A DNA stretch of 64,000 nucleotides from an uncultured Erysipelotrichaceae bacterium (GCA_902777015.1 CACYSA010000002.1:1-64000); one strand, 5' to 3'; shown: positions 36,072 to 45,093, counted from the first letter of the stretch. Made by a program: numbers and translations. The notes: a model not told the origin generated them from the sequence alone.

Positions 36072-36683
36072 ATGGCAATTGATTTGAACAAGTATCTGAT
36101 TGATGACGTTGAAAAGACCTTTTCTCGTCTTTTTGTTCTCGCTGTTCATCAATCTATGAATCTTTTCGCTTTTACTTATCTTCTTTCAAAGAGCAACTAT
36201 GTAGCTAAGCTTGAAGAAGGGGACATCGACGCTATTAGTAACTGGCCTATAGAAAAAGCTTATTTTGATGCCACCAAAGAAACTGTGAAAGATGACAGTT
36301 ATGGAATATATAACGATGCATATTGGAGTGGTTATTCATACTTTGAATTATTTCTTAAAACACATAAGCCATTCTCTTATTTGTTTTTGAAATTACCATT
36401 AGAGAAGATGCTCGATATATACGAAATCTTCCATGAGATGGATTTCACTTCCCTTCTTGAATATTTCAAAAAAAGAGAAACAGAAAATACCATTCTTGGA
36501 ATGTTATGTAAAAACAAAAAGTGCTCCTTAACAAAGTTAAAAGAAGCGACAGGTATAAGCGTTAATACATTAAGCAAGTATCGTTCTAGTGATGAAATAT
36601 TATATAAGGCATCATTCCAAAACATTTATAAACTAGCTAGATACTTCGAAGTTCCAATATCTTTGTTTGTTGATTCTCTATAA
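36072..36683 (+). CDS. uncharacterised protein with a C-terminal helix-turn-helix
   Basis: 203 aa. The first 130 residues are helical with no recognised family (aromatic-rich, FELFLKTHKPFSYLFLKL). Residues about 140-200 form an HTH: SLTKLKEATGISVNTLSKYR then FQNIYKLARYFEVPISLFVDSL, an Xre-like arrangement. It may be a DNA-binding regulator with a novel N-terminal sensor. Preceded by GGAGTAAAGG and followed by a strong terminator, so it is a single-gene unit. Confidence 0.55.
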   Translation: MAIDLNKYLIDDVEKTFSRLFVLAVHQSMNLFAFTYLLSKSNYVAKLEEGDIDAISNWPIEKAYFDATKETVKDDSYGIYNDAYWSGYSYFELFLKTHKPFSYLFLKLPLEKMLDIYEIFHEMDFTSLLEYFKKRETENTILGMLCKNKKCSLTKLKEATGISVNTLSKYRSSDEILYKASFQNIYKLARYFEVPISLFVDSL

Positions 36684-36706
36684 TTATAATCATAAATACA
36701 TAAAAT

Positions 36707-36730
36707 AAAGCGATTTTATCGCTTTTTTTG
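36707..36730 (+). terminator. intrinsic terminator
   Basis: AAAGCGAT (36707-36714) pairs perfectly with ATCGCTTT (36718-36725) across TTT, followed by TTTTG. Confidence 0.85.
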
Positions 36731-36770
36731 TTGTTATAATCAGTCAAAAGTGCGATTTTTCCGATTTTCA

Positions 36771-36799
36771 TTGTAAATAAATGTATAAATATGTATCAT
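36771..36799 (+). promoter_or_regulatory. promoter of the flotillin gene
   Basis: TTGTAA (36771-36776), 17-nt spacer, TATCAT (36794-36799). It gives a leader of about 70 nt ending in AGGAGG before ATG 36876, so this gene is not leaderless. Confidence 0.5.
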
Positions 36800-36875
36800 T
36801 GTGTTGAAAAGAGAATTAGCCGAGTTTATCGGAACAAATCTCTAATCAATCTACTATTTACAGGAGGAATGAATT

Positions 36876-38354
36876 ATGAAATGGTGGGTATTGTTAATTA
36901 TCTTAGGAGTGTTCTTAGCGATTTTCTTAGTTATTTTTATCGCTTGCTCCTACACAAAAGCAAGACCAGATGAAGCGATTATGATCTCTGGTTTAGGCAA
37001 AAGAAAAATACTAAGAGGAAAAGCAGGATGGAGAATCCCATTCTTACAAAGAAAGGACCGTTTATCATTAAAGGTTTTCCAGGTCGATATTAAGACGAGA
37101 GAACCAATTCCTACTCGCGAATTCATTAACATCAACGTTGATGGTGTCGCTAACTTAAAGATCTCTAGCGATCCAGAATTACTCGAAAGAGCCTTTGAAG
37201 CCACATTAGGTATGAACCAAGATGACTTAATTGAACAAGTTAAACAAGTTCTTGAAGGCAACATGAGAGAAATCGTTGGCACAGTTGGTATTCGTGAATT
37301 AGTGCAAGACCGTAAAGGTGTCGCTACAAAAGTGCAAGAAAATGTTATTCCAGATATGGGTAAACTAGGTATCGAACTAGTGAACTTCAATATTCAAAAC
37401 TTCTCAGATAGAAACAATGTTATTGAAAACTTAGGTATTGATAACATCTCTCAAATCTCTAAAGAAGCCGCGATCGCTAAAGCAAACGCTGAAAGAGATG
37501 TCAGCATTGCTAGAGCAAGAGCCGCTCAAGAAGCCAATGAAGCAGAAGTTAATTCCAAGACAGTCATTGTTCAAAAGAATACAGAATATGCTTTAAAAGA
37601 AGCAGAATTAAAGATCAAAACAGATACAGCGAAAGCTAATGCTGATGCTGCATATCGCATCCAAGAACAAAAAAGACAAGAAGAAATTAACATTGCCACA
37701 ACAAATGCTGAAATCTCTAAGAGAGAAAGAGAAGTTGAACTTGGTAATAAAGAAGTTGAACTTGCTGAAAAGAAATTAGCGGCAACCATTAATAAGAAAG
37801 CTGATGCTGAAAAATACGCCACAGAAAAAGCTGCTGAAGCTGAACTCTTCAAGAGAAAAACAGTCGCAGAAGCTGAACTTGTTGAAGCTCAAAGAAAAGC
37901 GGAAATCAAGAAAGTGGCCGCTGAAGCTGAAAAGACTGCTCGTGAACAAGCTGCTACAGCCGTTCGTATCGAAGCCGATGCTAATAAAGAAGCAGCCTTA
38001 ATGGAAGCTCAAGGTATCGAAGCTAAAGGAAAAGCGGAAGCCGACGCCATCAAAGCCAAAGCTGAAGCTATGGAACACTACAATGATGCTGCTAAATTGA
38101 AATTAATCTTAGAAAGCAATGTCTTACCAGAAACAGTCAGAGCTTACAGTGAACCAATCGCTGCCGCTCTTGCCCAAATCGATGGCATTACAATGTACGG
38201 TGAAGGTAATGAAGCTAAATTAGTTTCAGAAATTCAACAACATGGTGATCAAATCTTTGCCGGTCTTAATAAGACATTAGGCATCGACCTTAAATCAGTC
38301 TTGCTCGGTTACTTTGGTCAAAAAGTAATTAGCGATAAGAAAGAGAGCAAGTAG
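36876..38354 (+). CDS. flotillin / SPFH-domain membrane scaffold protein
   Basis: 492 aa. One N-terminal membrane segment (WWVLLIILGVFLAIFLVIF), an SPFH/band-7 domain at about 30-210 (ARPDEAIMISGLG, NFNIQNFSD) and a long Ala/Glu/Lys-rich coiled coil at about 215-420 (EAAIAKANAERDVSIARARA), ending with a flotillin C-terminal domain. It resembles YuaG/FloT and eukaryotic flotillins; it organises membrane microdomains as oligomers. No NfeD partner gene is adjacent. Confidence 0.9.
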   Translation: MKWWVLLIILGVFLAIFLVIFIACSYTKARPDEAIMISGLGKRKILRGKAGWRIPFLQRKDRLSLKVFQVDIKTREPIPTREFININVDGVANLKISSDPELLERAFEATLGMNQDDLIEQVKQVLEGNMREIVGTVGIRELVQDRKGVATKVQENVIPDMGKLGIELVNFNIQNFSDRNNVIENLGIDNISQISKEAAIAKANAERDVSIARARAAQEANEAEVNSKTVIVQKNTEYALKEAELKIKTDTAKANADAAYRIQEQKRQEEINIATTNAEISKREREVELGNKEVELAEKKLAATINKKADAEKYATEKAAEAELFKRKTVAEAELVEAQRKAEIKKVAAEAEKTAREQAATAVRIEADANKEAALMEAQGIEAKGKAEADAIKAKAEAMEHYNDAAKLKLILESNVLPETVRAYSEPIAAALAQIDGITMYGEGNEAKLVSEIQQHGDQIFAGLNKTLGIDLKSVLLGYFGQKVISDKKESK

Positions 38355-38364
38355 TTTCTCCACT

Positions 38365-38407
38365 GGGTGCCTAAGCTCAAATCGAAAAGAGTAAAGGCAC
38401 CCTTTCA
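38365..38407 (+). terminator. terminator after flotillin
   Basis: GGGTGCCT (38365-38372) pairs with AGGCACCC (38395-38402), followed by TTTC. The loop is 22 nt. Confidence 0.7.
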
Positions 38408-38437
38408 TTACCATCTTGATAGTGAGAAAATAATTAT

Positions 38438-38950
38438 ATGAATGTAAAAATAATTATGATGGACATTACCAAGATTGGTAAAAAAGCTGATGCGATTGTT
38501 AACGCCGCTAATACGTCTTTATTAGGCGGTGGTGGTGTTGATGGTGCAATTCATAGAGCCGCGGGTCCAGAGTTACTTAAAGAATGCATAACTTTACATG
38601 GCTGTGCTCCTGGAGACGCTAAAGTCACTAAAGCCTATAAATTAGATAACAAATATATCATCCATACTGTGGGGCCAATTTATGATCTAGATCCAACTCC
38701 AGCAAAAGTATTAGAAAGCTGCTATAAGAAATGTCTAAAACTCGCTGATGAATTAGGATTAGAATCAATTGCGTTTCCATCAATAGCGACAGGAGTTTAT
38801 GGTTATCCTGTTGAAGAAGCTAGTGAAATAGCAATAAAAACAATAACTCAATATCAACCAAAAAATCTAAAAATAGCCTATATGTGCATATATTATGATG
38901 AAGATGATTTGCGCGCATACAATAACGCGCTTACAAAATGTAACTCATAG
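38438..38950 (+). CDS. macrodomain protein (O-acetyl-ADP-ribose deacetylase type)
   Basis: 170 aa single macrodomain. [36 protein letters not shown] contains the NAAN and GGGVDGAIH loops, and [15 protein letters not shown] is the ribose-binding loop; these match YmdB-like macrodomains that hydrolyse O-acetyl-ADP-ribose or remove ADP-ribose. (Longer block shown here only by its key loops [12 protein letters not shown] and IATGVYGYP.) The next gene's promoter lies inside its end. Confidence 0.9.
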   Translation: MNVKIIMMDITKIGKKADAIVNAANTSLLGGGGVDGAIHRAAGPELLKECITLHGCAPGDAKVTKAYKLDNKYIIHTVGPIYDLDPTPAKVLESCYKKCLKLADELGLESIAFPSIATGVYGYPVEEASEIAIKTITQYQPKNLKIAYMCIYYDEDDLRAYNNALTKCNS

Positions 38951-38959
38951 TGATATATT
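38931..38959 (+). promoter_or_regulatory. promoter of the ion channel gene, leaderless
   Basis: TTACAA (38931-38936), 17-nt spacer, TATATT (38954-38959), then 6 nt to ATG 38966. No Shine-Dalgarno. The -35 box is within the macrodomain gene. Confidence 0.55.
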
Positions 38960-38965
38960 ACTTAT

Positions 38966-39907
38966 ATGCCTAAAAAACACTCTAAAAGAAAAGACAAGGT
39001 AGATGAATTCTTCCAAAAGCCAGTGATCAGAATCGTGTTCACATTCTTGAGCACGATTATTTCCACTGTCGTTTTAGCCCTCTCCTCAATAACAATTATG
39101 GAGATCTATAAGAAGAGTTATGCTGACGCTCCTAAATATCTAGTTTGGATATTTATCTTCGTAGGATTAATGAGCATCATTGTCTTCCTTAAAGAAAGAA
39201 CAAAGCTAAATCTTATTAGATGTTTAATATTATTAGGTATTAATATCGCAATAGGTGTGACTACTTTATTTGCCGTGGATAATACATACCTATTCTCGCT
39301 TTCTACGGGATTATATTGCTTAACTATTATCGTTTCACGTATCTTTGATATCATCAAAAAGCATACGGTTAGAAATATTATTCTTAACGCTTTGATTATG
39401 ACATTTGTCACCTTCTTAGCGATTGGTATTCTTGAATCAAATAATTCAGAGGCATTTGAAGTAACAATAGTTATTACTATTGAATGTATCTTCATTGCTA
39501 TTGTGTCATTCTTTGAAGCCGCACGTATTGCCTTATCATCACTTAAAGTTAAAGTTTTAGCGAAAATTGTTGTTTCAACATTCTCGCTTGAAATCATCTT
39601 TGGCTTATTAACAATGATTGTTTGCTTCTCCATTGTCTTACACGCAGTGGAACCACCTGAAGCAGGATTTGCGACATTTGGTGATGCTTTATGGTATAGC
39701 TTCGCGGTTGTCACCACAATTGGCTTTGGTGATGTTGTCGCTACCACAGTCGTGGGTAGAGTAATTACGGTTATCTTAGGTTTATATGGCTTAATCGTCG
39801 TCGCAGTTATCACATCCATTATCGTTAACTTCTATAACGAAACCGCTGGTAAACGCGACTCCATTGAACTTAAACAAATTCATAAAGACGAAGAAAAGGA
39901 TAAATAA
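38966..39907 (+). CDS. potassium channel family protein
   Basis: 313 aa membrane protein. About six hydrophobic segments precede a pore loop ALWYSFAVVTTIGFGDVVA and a last segment GRVITVILGLYGLIVVAVIT. TIGFGD is a K+ selectivity filter of the two-TM/six-TM Ion_trans_2 type. The N-terminal segments are unlike a charged voltage sensor. Short cytoplasmic tails, no RCK domain. Probably followed in the same transcript by the small DUF4177-like gene 2 nt later. Confidence 0.85.
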   Translation: MPKKHSKRKDKVDEFFQKPVIRIVFTFLSTIISTVVLALSSITIMEIYKKSYADAPKYLVWIFIFVGLMSIIVFLKERTKLNLIRCLILLGINIAIGVTTLFAVDNTYLFSLSTGLYCLTIIVSRIFDIIKKHTVRNIILNALIMTFVTFLAIGILESNNSEAFEVTIVITIECIFIAIVSFFEAARIALSSLKVKVLAKIVVSTFSLEIIFGLLTMIVCFSIVLHAVEPPEAGFATFGDALWYSFAVVTTIGFGDVVATTVVGRVITVILGLYGLIVVAVITSIIVNFYNETAGKRDSIELKQIHKDEEKDK

Positions 39908-39909
39908 AT

Positions 39910-40068
39910 ATGAAATATGAGTATAAAGTAATAAAAACAAGCGTCAATAACGCAGAAAATGAAATGAATAATCTTGCCAAAGAAGGCTGGAGAGTCATCA
40001 CAGTTAGCCCAAATGTTGCCATGGGCATGGGTGTCATAATTACACTTGAAAAAGAGATTGAAGAATAA
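39910..40068 (+). CDS. small DUF4177-like protein
   Basis: 52 aa, starting 2 nt after the channel gene. The pattern MKYEYKVIKT, then MNNLAKEGWRVITVSP and a final strand VIITLEKE is that of DUF4177 proteins (a short beta-alpha-beta fold whose LNELGKEGWE core is widely conserved). Function unknown. Likely in one transcript with the channel and the zinc-ribbon membrane protein. Confidence 0.65.
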   Translation: MKYEYKVIKTSVNNAENEMNNLAKEGWRVITVSPNVAMGMGVIITLEKEIEE

Positions 40069-40102
40069 GAAAAGAAAGCTGAAATAATAGGAGGAAAAAA
40101 GT

Positions 40103-40687
40103 ATGGCTATGATAAAATGTCCCGAATGTGGGAAAGAAGTAAGTGATAAATCATTATTATGCATCCACTGCGGATGTCCTATAAAGAAAGATGATCAAGA
40201 TAATAAAAAATCTTTGGAATCACATGTGATTGCCTATAGAAGTAGTCCTGGATCTGTTGTTGCAATCTATATTGTAGGTTTGATACTTAGTCTAATTATT
40301 ATAATTGCCTATGTTATTCTGGGTATTGCTTTCGGTGAACCTGTATGGTTAGGAATGGTCTTCTTTACTTTGATTGCAGTATTTTTATTAGTGATGTGCA
40401 CATTTGGTGTCATAAGGGTAGGGGCTAATGCCGCGAATAAATCTCATTGCATTAGATATGATGCAACTAACTGTAAATTTGTCCTTTGCACTGTGTGGGG
40501 AAAAGAAATAATCATTGATCCAAGCGATTACGTTGAATTAAAAGATAATTTCTTTACCGATAATATGCTAATCTTCACATATAGACTTCCATCAGGAAGA
40601 CTAAAGAAAGTCAATCTAGGTCCATGTTTAGATAGAGATAGACTTAGAGCAAGAATTAGTAATGTAATCGATAATCTAGAAAAGTAA
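40103..40687 (+). CDS. zinc-ribbon membrane protein
   Basis: 194 aa. The N-terminal zinc ribbon IKCPECGKEVSDKSLLCIHCG has two CxxC pairs. Two membrane segments follow at about 50-110, and a C-terminal beta-rich domain (about 115-190) resembles a PH-like/bPH domain. Strong AGGAGG start. Function unknown; similar proteins are common, uncharacterised membrane proteins of Bacillota. Confidence 0.65.
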   Translation: MAMIKCPECGKEVSDKSLLCIHCGCPIKKDDQDNKKSLESHVIAYRSSPGSVVAIYIVGLILSLIIIIAYVILGIAFGEPVWLGMVFFTLIAVFLLVMCTFGVIRVGANAANKSHCIRYDATNCKFVLCTVWGKEIIIDPSDYVELKDNFFTDNMLIFTYRLPSGRLKKVNLGPCLDRDRLRARISNVIDNLEK

Positions 40688-40716
40688 TTAAATTATCTTT
40701 TATACGAAAAAGAATG

Positions 40717-40741
40717 ATCACCCTCGTGGTGATTTTCTTTT
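40717..40741. terminator. bidirectional terminator
   Basis: ATCACC (40717-40722) pairs with GGTGAT (40728-40733), with A-rich sequence to the left and TTTTCTTTT to the right, between convergent genes. Confidence 0.7.
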
Positions 40742-41057
40742 AGAAAAACATAATAAACGAACCATCACCATTAACGATTGATAAAACGTTGATGATGGAA
40801 ATAACAAATAATGTCACTGCGGAAGTAATACCAGAAGCGGACATTACAGTGGCGAATATCGCACTGACTCTAGTGTTTCTATATCTAATATTTCTAATTG
40901 CGTTAATAAGTGACCAAACACAAACACCTAAACATATTAATAAAGCCGCCCAAAGGATAAAAAAGTACTGCCATGGTATACCTTTAGACATACCGACATT
41001 AAATGCAGCATATAGAACATATTCAATGATAATAATTAGGAATGGTACAAGTGTCAT
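40740..41057 (-). CDS. small membrane protein of unknown function
   Basis: 105 aa with three predicted membrane segments (about 3-22, 28-50, 68-95) joined by a basic loop (NAIRNIRYRNTR). AAAGGAGC lies upstream of the ATG on this strand, which supports translation of the minus strand rather than of the similar-length frame opposite. No family recognised. Confidence 0.55.
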   Translation of the reverse strand: MTLVPFLIIIIEYVLYAAFNVGMSKGIPWQYFFILWAALLICLGVCVWSLINAIRNIRYRNTRVSAIFATVMSASGITSAVTLFVISIINVLSIVNGDGSFIMFF

Positions 41058-41192
41058 AGGGAGCTCCTTTTATTAGGCCTTTCATATTATTCCATTATTT
41101 TTTAATTTATACAAAGGTAAAGAACAAAGTTCTTCATAAAAGTCTTACTAAAGTGATAATATGTATTCAGACGTAAGACAAAATAATAATTT

Positions 41193-42383
41193 ATGGCTGA
41201 AGAAATTAAAGCAAACGTTGAAACCCCTAATGAAGTTAAAGAAGAACCAACTTTAACCAAAAAAGAATTAGCGGTTTTACGTAGAAACGAAAGACGTGAA
41301 AAAAGACACGAGAAGATAAGAAAGAAGTTTTTTAAGGACGATATTAAATACCAGGGTCCATTATCTTACCGTTATTTAAGGATATTAGGCTGGGTTGCTT
41401 TTGTGCTTGGTCAACTAGCCTTAATGAATTCTTTAACTTCTAATTATAACTGGGATCCATTAGGACCAGTTGTTCAAACGATATTTAACTATAGCTCAAC
41501 ATTGATGACACCATTTTTCATTATTGCTTCATTTGGCATGGTCTTAAGTGGTAACAGGGGATATCGTAATTTTATATTGCTTTATGGAGCGGCATTCCTC
41601 GCTATTGGATTAGGGGTAATGTTTGCATATTATCGCTATATTAACGGCTTATTTGTCGCCTCTAACATGGTTGAAGTTAGTACTTTACTGGAAAACTTTA
41701 TCGCTGATAAGATACATATCAATGTTTTCGCTGATTTATTTACTTTTACTTTGTTCCATTATTTTGTTAATTACACCCCTAAGAAATATTTCCAAGGTAA
41801 GAAGATATATATTTTCCGTTTATTCTCTTTATTGCCAATTATTTATGCTTTAGTATCTTATGTTCTTAAAACATCATATGCTTTAGGTGCATTAGGCAAT
41901 TTACCATTTGGCTTTTTCCCATTCATGACTACGAAGTCACCATTAGTGGTATCAATATTCGTTGTTATTTCTTTATGGATTAAGAATAGAGAAAAAGTCT
42001 TTATTAAAATTGGTTCCACTAAAGAACAATATAAGATTTATTTAAATAGCAGACGTAATTCATTATCATTCTCTATCGTATTAAGCGTTGTTATTGCAAT
42101 ATTCGCATTAATTGATTTAATCATGATGGTGGTATTGATGGCCATCTATACCTTCACTATGGATCCAGCGGTAATGGATGTAAATAACTTTATTAGTGCC
42201 TTTGGTGCGGGTCAAGCAATTATGTGTGTATTTGCTATCCCATTCCTCCTCTTATATTCATATACAAGAGATCATAAAAATACCCAAATCGATTTATTTA
42301 TCCCAGTCGCCGGTATTGGTGTAACCGCTTTAGTGTATGTTGAATTCTTCTTTAATTTCATCATCTTCATGTTGAAGAAATAA
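41193..42383 (+). CDS. polytopic membrane protein of unknown function
   Basis: 396 aa. A charged, Lys/Arg-rich cytoplasmic N-terminus of about 60 residues (RRNERREKRHEKIRKKFF) precedes eight or so membrane segments. The arrangement loosely recalls TraX-like acyltransferases but no catalytic motif is visible, so I leave it unnamed. It has GATAAT at 41155-41160 upstream and ends 44 nt before the DtxR-like gene. Confidence 0.55.
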   Translation: MAEEIKANVETPNEVKEEPTLTKKELAVLRRNERREKRHEKIRKKFFKDDIKYQGPLSYRYLRILGWVAFVLGQLALMNSLTSNYNWDPLGPVVQTIFNYSSTLMTPFFIIASFGMVLSGNRGYRNFILLYGAAFLAIGLGVMFAYYRYINGLFVASNMVEVSTLLENFIADKIHINVFADLFTFTLFHYFVNYTPKKYFQGKKIYIFRLFSLLPIIYALVSYVLKTSYALGALGNLPFGFFPFMTTKSPLVVSIFVVISLWIKNREKVFIKIGSTKEQYKIYLNSRRNSLSFSIVLSVVIAIFALIDLIMMVVLMAIYTFTMDPAVMDVNNFISAFGAGQAIMCVFAIPFLLLYSYTRDHKNTQIDLFIPVAGIGVTALVYVEFFFNFIIFMLKK

Positions 42384-42391
42384 GCACATTA

Positions 42392-42420
42392 TTAGCAAAT
42401 ATAATTAATGAGTATATAAT
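42392..42420 (+). promoter_or_regulatory. promoter of the DtxR-like gene, leaderless
   Basis: TTAGCA (42392-42397), 17-nt spacer, perfect TATAAT (42415-42420), then 7 nt to ATG 42428, with no Shine-Dalgarno. Confidence 0.6.
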
Positions 42421-42427
42421 AAGAAAC

Positions 42428-42793
42428 ATGAATAAGAAAGAATCACGTGAAGATTATTTAGAAGCGATACTTCAACTAACTGAAGAAGATAGACTACCTA
42501 AATCAATTGATGTCGCTAATAAGTTAGGGTTTTCTAAACCTAGTGTTTCTATTGCGATGAAAAAATTAAAACAAGAAGGTTTAATCATCGTTGAAGACGA
42601 TGGTGGACTTCATTTAACTGAACCAGGTAGAACAATAGCAAAAAACACATTAGAGAAACATGAATATTTAACTAATTTCTTTATTAAGATTGGTGTTGAT
42701 CCAATAAGCGCGGAAGACCAAGCTTGTGAAATCGAACATAGTATTAATGAAGAAACATTCCAAAAATTAAAAGAATATTTCTTGAAGAAATAA
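42428..42793 (+). CDS. DtxR/MntR-family metal-dependent regulator
   Basis: 121 aa. The opening SREDYLEAILQLTEEDRLPKS and the recognition region VANKLGFSKPSVSIAMKKLKQEGLI are the DtxR/MntR winged helix. The dimerisation part contains ACEIEHSINEETF, where Cys/Glu/His match the metal site of MntR-type repressors. There is no C-terminal SH3-like domain. It probably senses Mn2+ or Fe2+. No transporter gene is directly adjacent; targets unknown. Confidence 0.82.
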   Translation: MNKKESREDYLEAILQLTEEDRLPKSIDVANKLGFSKPSVSIAMKKLKQEGLIIVEDDGGLHLTEPGRTIAKNTLEKHEYLTNFFIKIGVDPISAEDQACEIEHSINEETFQKLKEYFLKK

Positions 42794-42820
42794 GACCACA
42801 TCGAAGTGGTCTCTTCTTTT
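42793..42820. terminator. bidirectional terminator
   Basis: AGACCAC (42793-42799) pairs with GTGGTCT (42806-42812), followed by CTTCTTTT; A-rich on the other side. It separates the DtxR-like gene from the convergent minus-strand cluster. Confidence 0.78.
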
Positions 42821-43826
42821 ATTCGTCAGCTTTATATTCAAATTCGTAAATATTAAATGGATTACCTAAAGAATACATCTTGCCTTCGTTATTAATGGCG
42901 ACATGTTCAAATTCTTCATAAACACCAAAGTCTTTGCCAAGGTTTTGATAATCTTTAATAATTTTATGTTCTTTTAAATCCACAACACGCATCTTAGGCA
43001 TTCTTAAAGGATCAGTTTCACTACCAAACGAGAATGTTTGATATAAATGGTTATGGCTGATGAAACCACCTTGTGTCGCGGTTTCACTTGCTAACTCAAA
43101 TGTATCAAGACTATCTTCAGTGTCTAATGAGAAATATTCAAGACGATAATCAGGCAAATTAAATGTGTAGAACTTTAATTTATTGCTATCTGATTTCATA
43201 TAGCTCTTTTCTGTATAACCACCATAATAGATATATTCTTCATCGTAGTCATAATAAGCATTAGGGAAATAGATAGTATCTGCTTCTTCACTAAAGCATA
43301 ATTCTAATGTTTGTACTTCTTTAGCGTAATAAGCATCCCCTAATTTCATTAATCTAAAGACCATGATGGAATGGACTGTTTCATGCTCCATAGAAACATA
43401 TAGAAGAGGGAATTTATCTCTAGAAGAGAAGAAGTCTTTACCAAAGAAGATTTGGTTACAGTGCCAGGTAGGCATATTATAGCCCGTGTTAACTGTATTG
43501 ACTAATTTCATATTCGTTGTGTCATAGATTAAAATGCTTTCAAAAGCGTCACAGCAGACAACATAATAATTTTGATAACACGCTCCTCCTTGATAAGAGA
43601 AGTTAGAAGATAGTTGTGTCACTTTACCAACTTTCTTAATACCAGTTAATTCAAATGTATCATCTTCAATATCTAACATTTCGCCATCATATAAATAGTT
43701 ATAGTGGAAATCAAAAGCACCAGACATCGCACTGAAAAATGAAACAGTCGCTGGAATAAAAAGGACCAAGGTGATAATGACAGGGAATTTAGTAAAGAAA
43801 GAAAGGAATCTATTTGGCTTCTTCAT
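42819..43826 (-). CDS. membrane-anchored extracytoplasmic protein, beta-propeller-like
   Basis: 335 aa. One N-terminal membrane anchor (FPVIITLVLFIPATVSFF) and a large, mostly beta outside domain with repeated short motifs (YYVVCCDAFESILIYDTT, LYVSMEHETVHSIMVF, YIYYGGYTEKSYMKS, MRVVDLKEHKII), which suggest a propeller. Several Cys residues (about 83, 95-96, 123, 177) may form disulphides. No family recognised. It overlaps the upstream membrane protein gene by 17 nt. Confidence 0.55.
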   Translation of the reverse strand: MKKPNRFLSFFTKFPVIITLVLFIPATVSFFSAMSGAFDFHYNYLYDGEMLDIEDDTFELTGIKKVGKVTQLSSNFSYQGGACYQNYYVVCCDAFESILIYDTTNMKLVNTVNTGYNMPTWHCNQIFFGKDFFSSRDKFPLLYVSMEHETVHSIMVFRLMKLGDAYYAKEVQTLELCFSEEADTIYFPNAYYDYDEEYIYYGGYTEKSYMKSDSNKLKFYTFNLPDYRLEYFSLDTEDSLDTFELASETATQGGFISHNHLYQTFSFGSETDPLRMPKMRVVDLKEHKIIKDYQNLGKDFGVYEEFEHVAINNEGKMYSLGNPFNIYEFEYKADE

Positions 43827-44457
43827 GATCTAAAGCCTCCTTTCTTCTTTTATTTAATCTAATGAATATAATCGTGGAAATAACCACTAAATAGACATAA
43901 GTAACAAAGTTAATAATCATTTGTCCAAAGGTCAATATTCTATTAGCGACGATATTAGCTTTAATACCGTTAAAGAACATTAAGAAAACTGATAATCTTT
44001 CTAAAAGGAATAAACTCACGAATATAATCGCGGCGATTTTAGATTTCTTACCAATTTCAGTGTGGCCTAAAGAAACAAAATATTTATAGCAGCCATAGAA
44101 GAAATAGAAATAGAACAAACATTTAAGCGCTTGATTGCTCCATTCTAATCCTTTAGCCCAGTTAATATAGAAATCATCTGTCGATGTATAACATACCGAT
44201 TGAAGGACAGAGACTCCTGCAAATATCAAACATGTGACAAGTGAATAGTAAAACTCTTTATTAATGCCACAACTAATAGCGATGCCTATAAACATAACGA
44301 CAAAGCCAATATAGCCAAAAATAGTTAAAAGGATTAACCAGCTTGGTAAGAATTTAAAACGTCCTTCAAAAGTAAAAAGAGACAAAAGAAAACATATTTG
44401 TCCGATCCAGAATAATGTGAATGATATTTTAAATTTCTTAAATTGACGTTCGTCCAT
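43810..44457 (-). CDS. polytopic membrane protein of unknown function
   Basis: 215 aa with about six membrane segments and a basic C-terminus (RLNKRRKEALDHEEAK). No family recognised. It shares a 17-nt overlap with the downstream propeller-like protein gene and lies 50 nt from another membrane protein gene, all on the minus strand: a probable three-gene unit. Confidence 0.55.
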   Translation of the reverse strand: MDERQFKKFKISFTLFWIGQICFLLSLFTFEGRFKFLPSWLILLTIFGYIGFVVMFIGIAISCGINKEFYYSLVTCLIFAGVSVLQSVCYTSTDDFYINWAKGLEWSNQALKCLFYFYFFYGCYKYFVSLGHTEIGKKSKIAAIIFVSLFLLERLSVFLMFFNGIKANIVANRILTFGQMIINFVTYVYLVVISTIIFIRLNKRRKEALDHEEAK

Positions 44458-44507
44458 AAGATAATTTTACTATCTTCTTTTTATTAAGAAAAAGATTTTT
44501 TGTTCTA

Positions 44508-44972
44508 CTATTGACCGTATTTTTCTTTTAGTTCTTTATTTCTCAAGAGTGAATCTAATAAATTCATTATAAAAGTCATAAACATCAAAGAGGCCACAAA
44601 GATACAAGAAGGAGTTACAGCTTTACTATCAGCTTGCATCAAAGGATTTAAGACACTAATTAAACCACCCACTAAAGCCAAAACAGTGGACAAGGTCATT
44701 AATTTATATGGTTTGAATTCCCTATAAATCATAATACCAACCATTGCGATTGTGATAACCGCTGATAATAGAGGTGTGAAATACGCATAGCCAATAGGAG
44801 TCAGACTGAAGAAATTATAACCAACATATGTTTTGCCAATTTCACCTGTTTCACTGACCACACTAAAACCCATAATGATGGAATTTGGTAAGAGTTCTAA
44901 TATAAGACAAATAACCATGAACGTTAATGACATGGAAATAGCAACACGACGATTTTTCAATGAATTATTCAT
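44508..44972 (-). CDS. four-TM membrane protein of unknown function
   Basis: 154 aa with four membrane segments and a short charged tail (RNKELKEKYGQ). The residues around SLTFMVICLILELLPNS resemble many small four-helix proteins without assigned role. First gene of the minus-strand unit; divergent from the STAS-kinase gene at 45094. Confidence 0.5.
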   Translation of the reverse strand: MNNSLKNRRVAISMSLTFMVICLILELLPNSIIMGFSVVSETGEIGKTYVGYNFFSLTPIGYAYFTPLLSAVITIAMVGIMIYREFKPYKLMTLSTVLALVGGLISVLNPLMQADSKAVTPSCIFVASLMFMTFIMNLLDSLLRNKELKEKYGQ

Positions 44973-45054
44973 GCTTTTATTGTAATGGTTTATTTATTAA
45001 TTTTCATTAATAATTACAAAATTATTCCTATAGCGGTCTATTGTCATTTTATTG

Positions 45055-45060
45055 TATAAT
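45055..45060 (+). promoter_or_regulatory. -10 box upstream of the STAS-kinase/phosphatase operon
   Basis: A perfect TATAAT 33 nt before ATG 45094; no good -35 at 17 nt. A Shine-Dalgarno (AGGGAGC) is present, so the transcript has a short leader. Confidence 0.4.
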
Positions 45061-45093
45061 AAACACATAGATATTTTCATATAGGGAGCAATT

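Noticed and set aside
39118-39819. 233-aa frame opposite the potassium channel gene
   Set aside because: It mirrors a coding frame with channel motifs and a promoter. Its translation is low-complexity Ile/Thr/Ser-rich, has no Shine-Dalgarno and resembles no family.
40789-41076. 95-aa plus-strand frame opposite the small membrane protein at 40740-41057
   Set aside because: The minus-strand frame has AAAGGAGC at proper distance and a clean three-TM pattern. The plus-strand frame lies in a gap after a terminator and has no ribosome site.
41193-42383. TraX-like acyltransferase call
   Set aside because: Only the general multi-TM layout is similar; no catalytic motif could be seen, so the protein is left unnamed.
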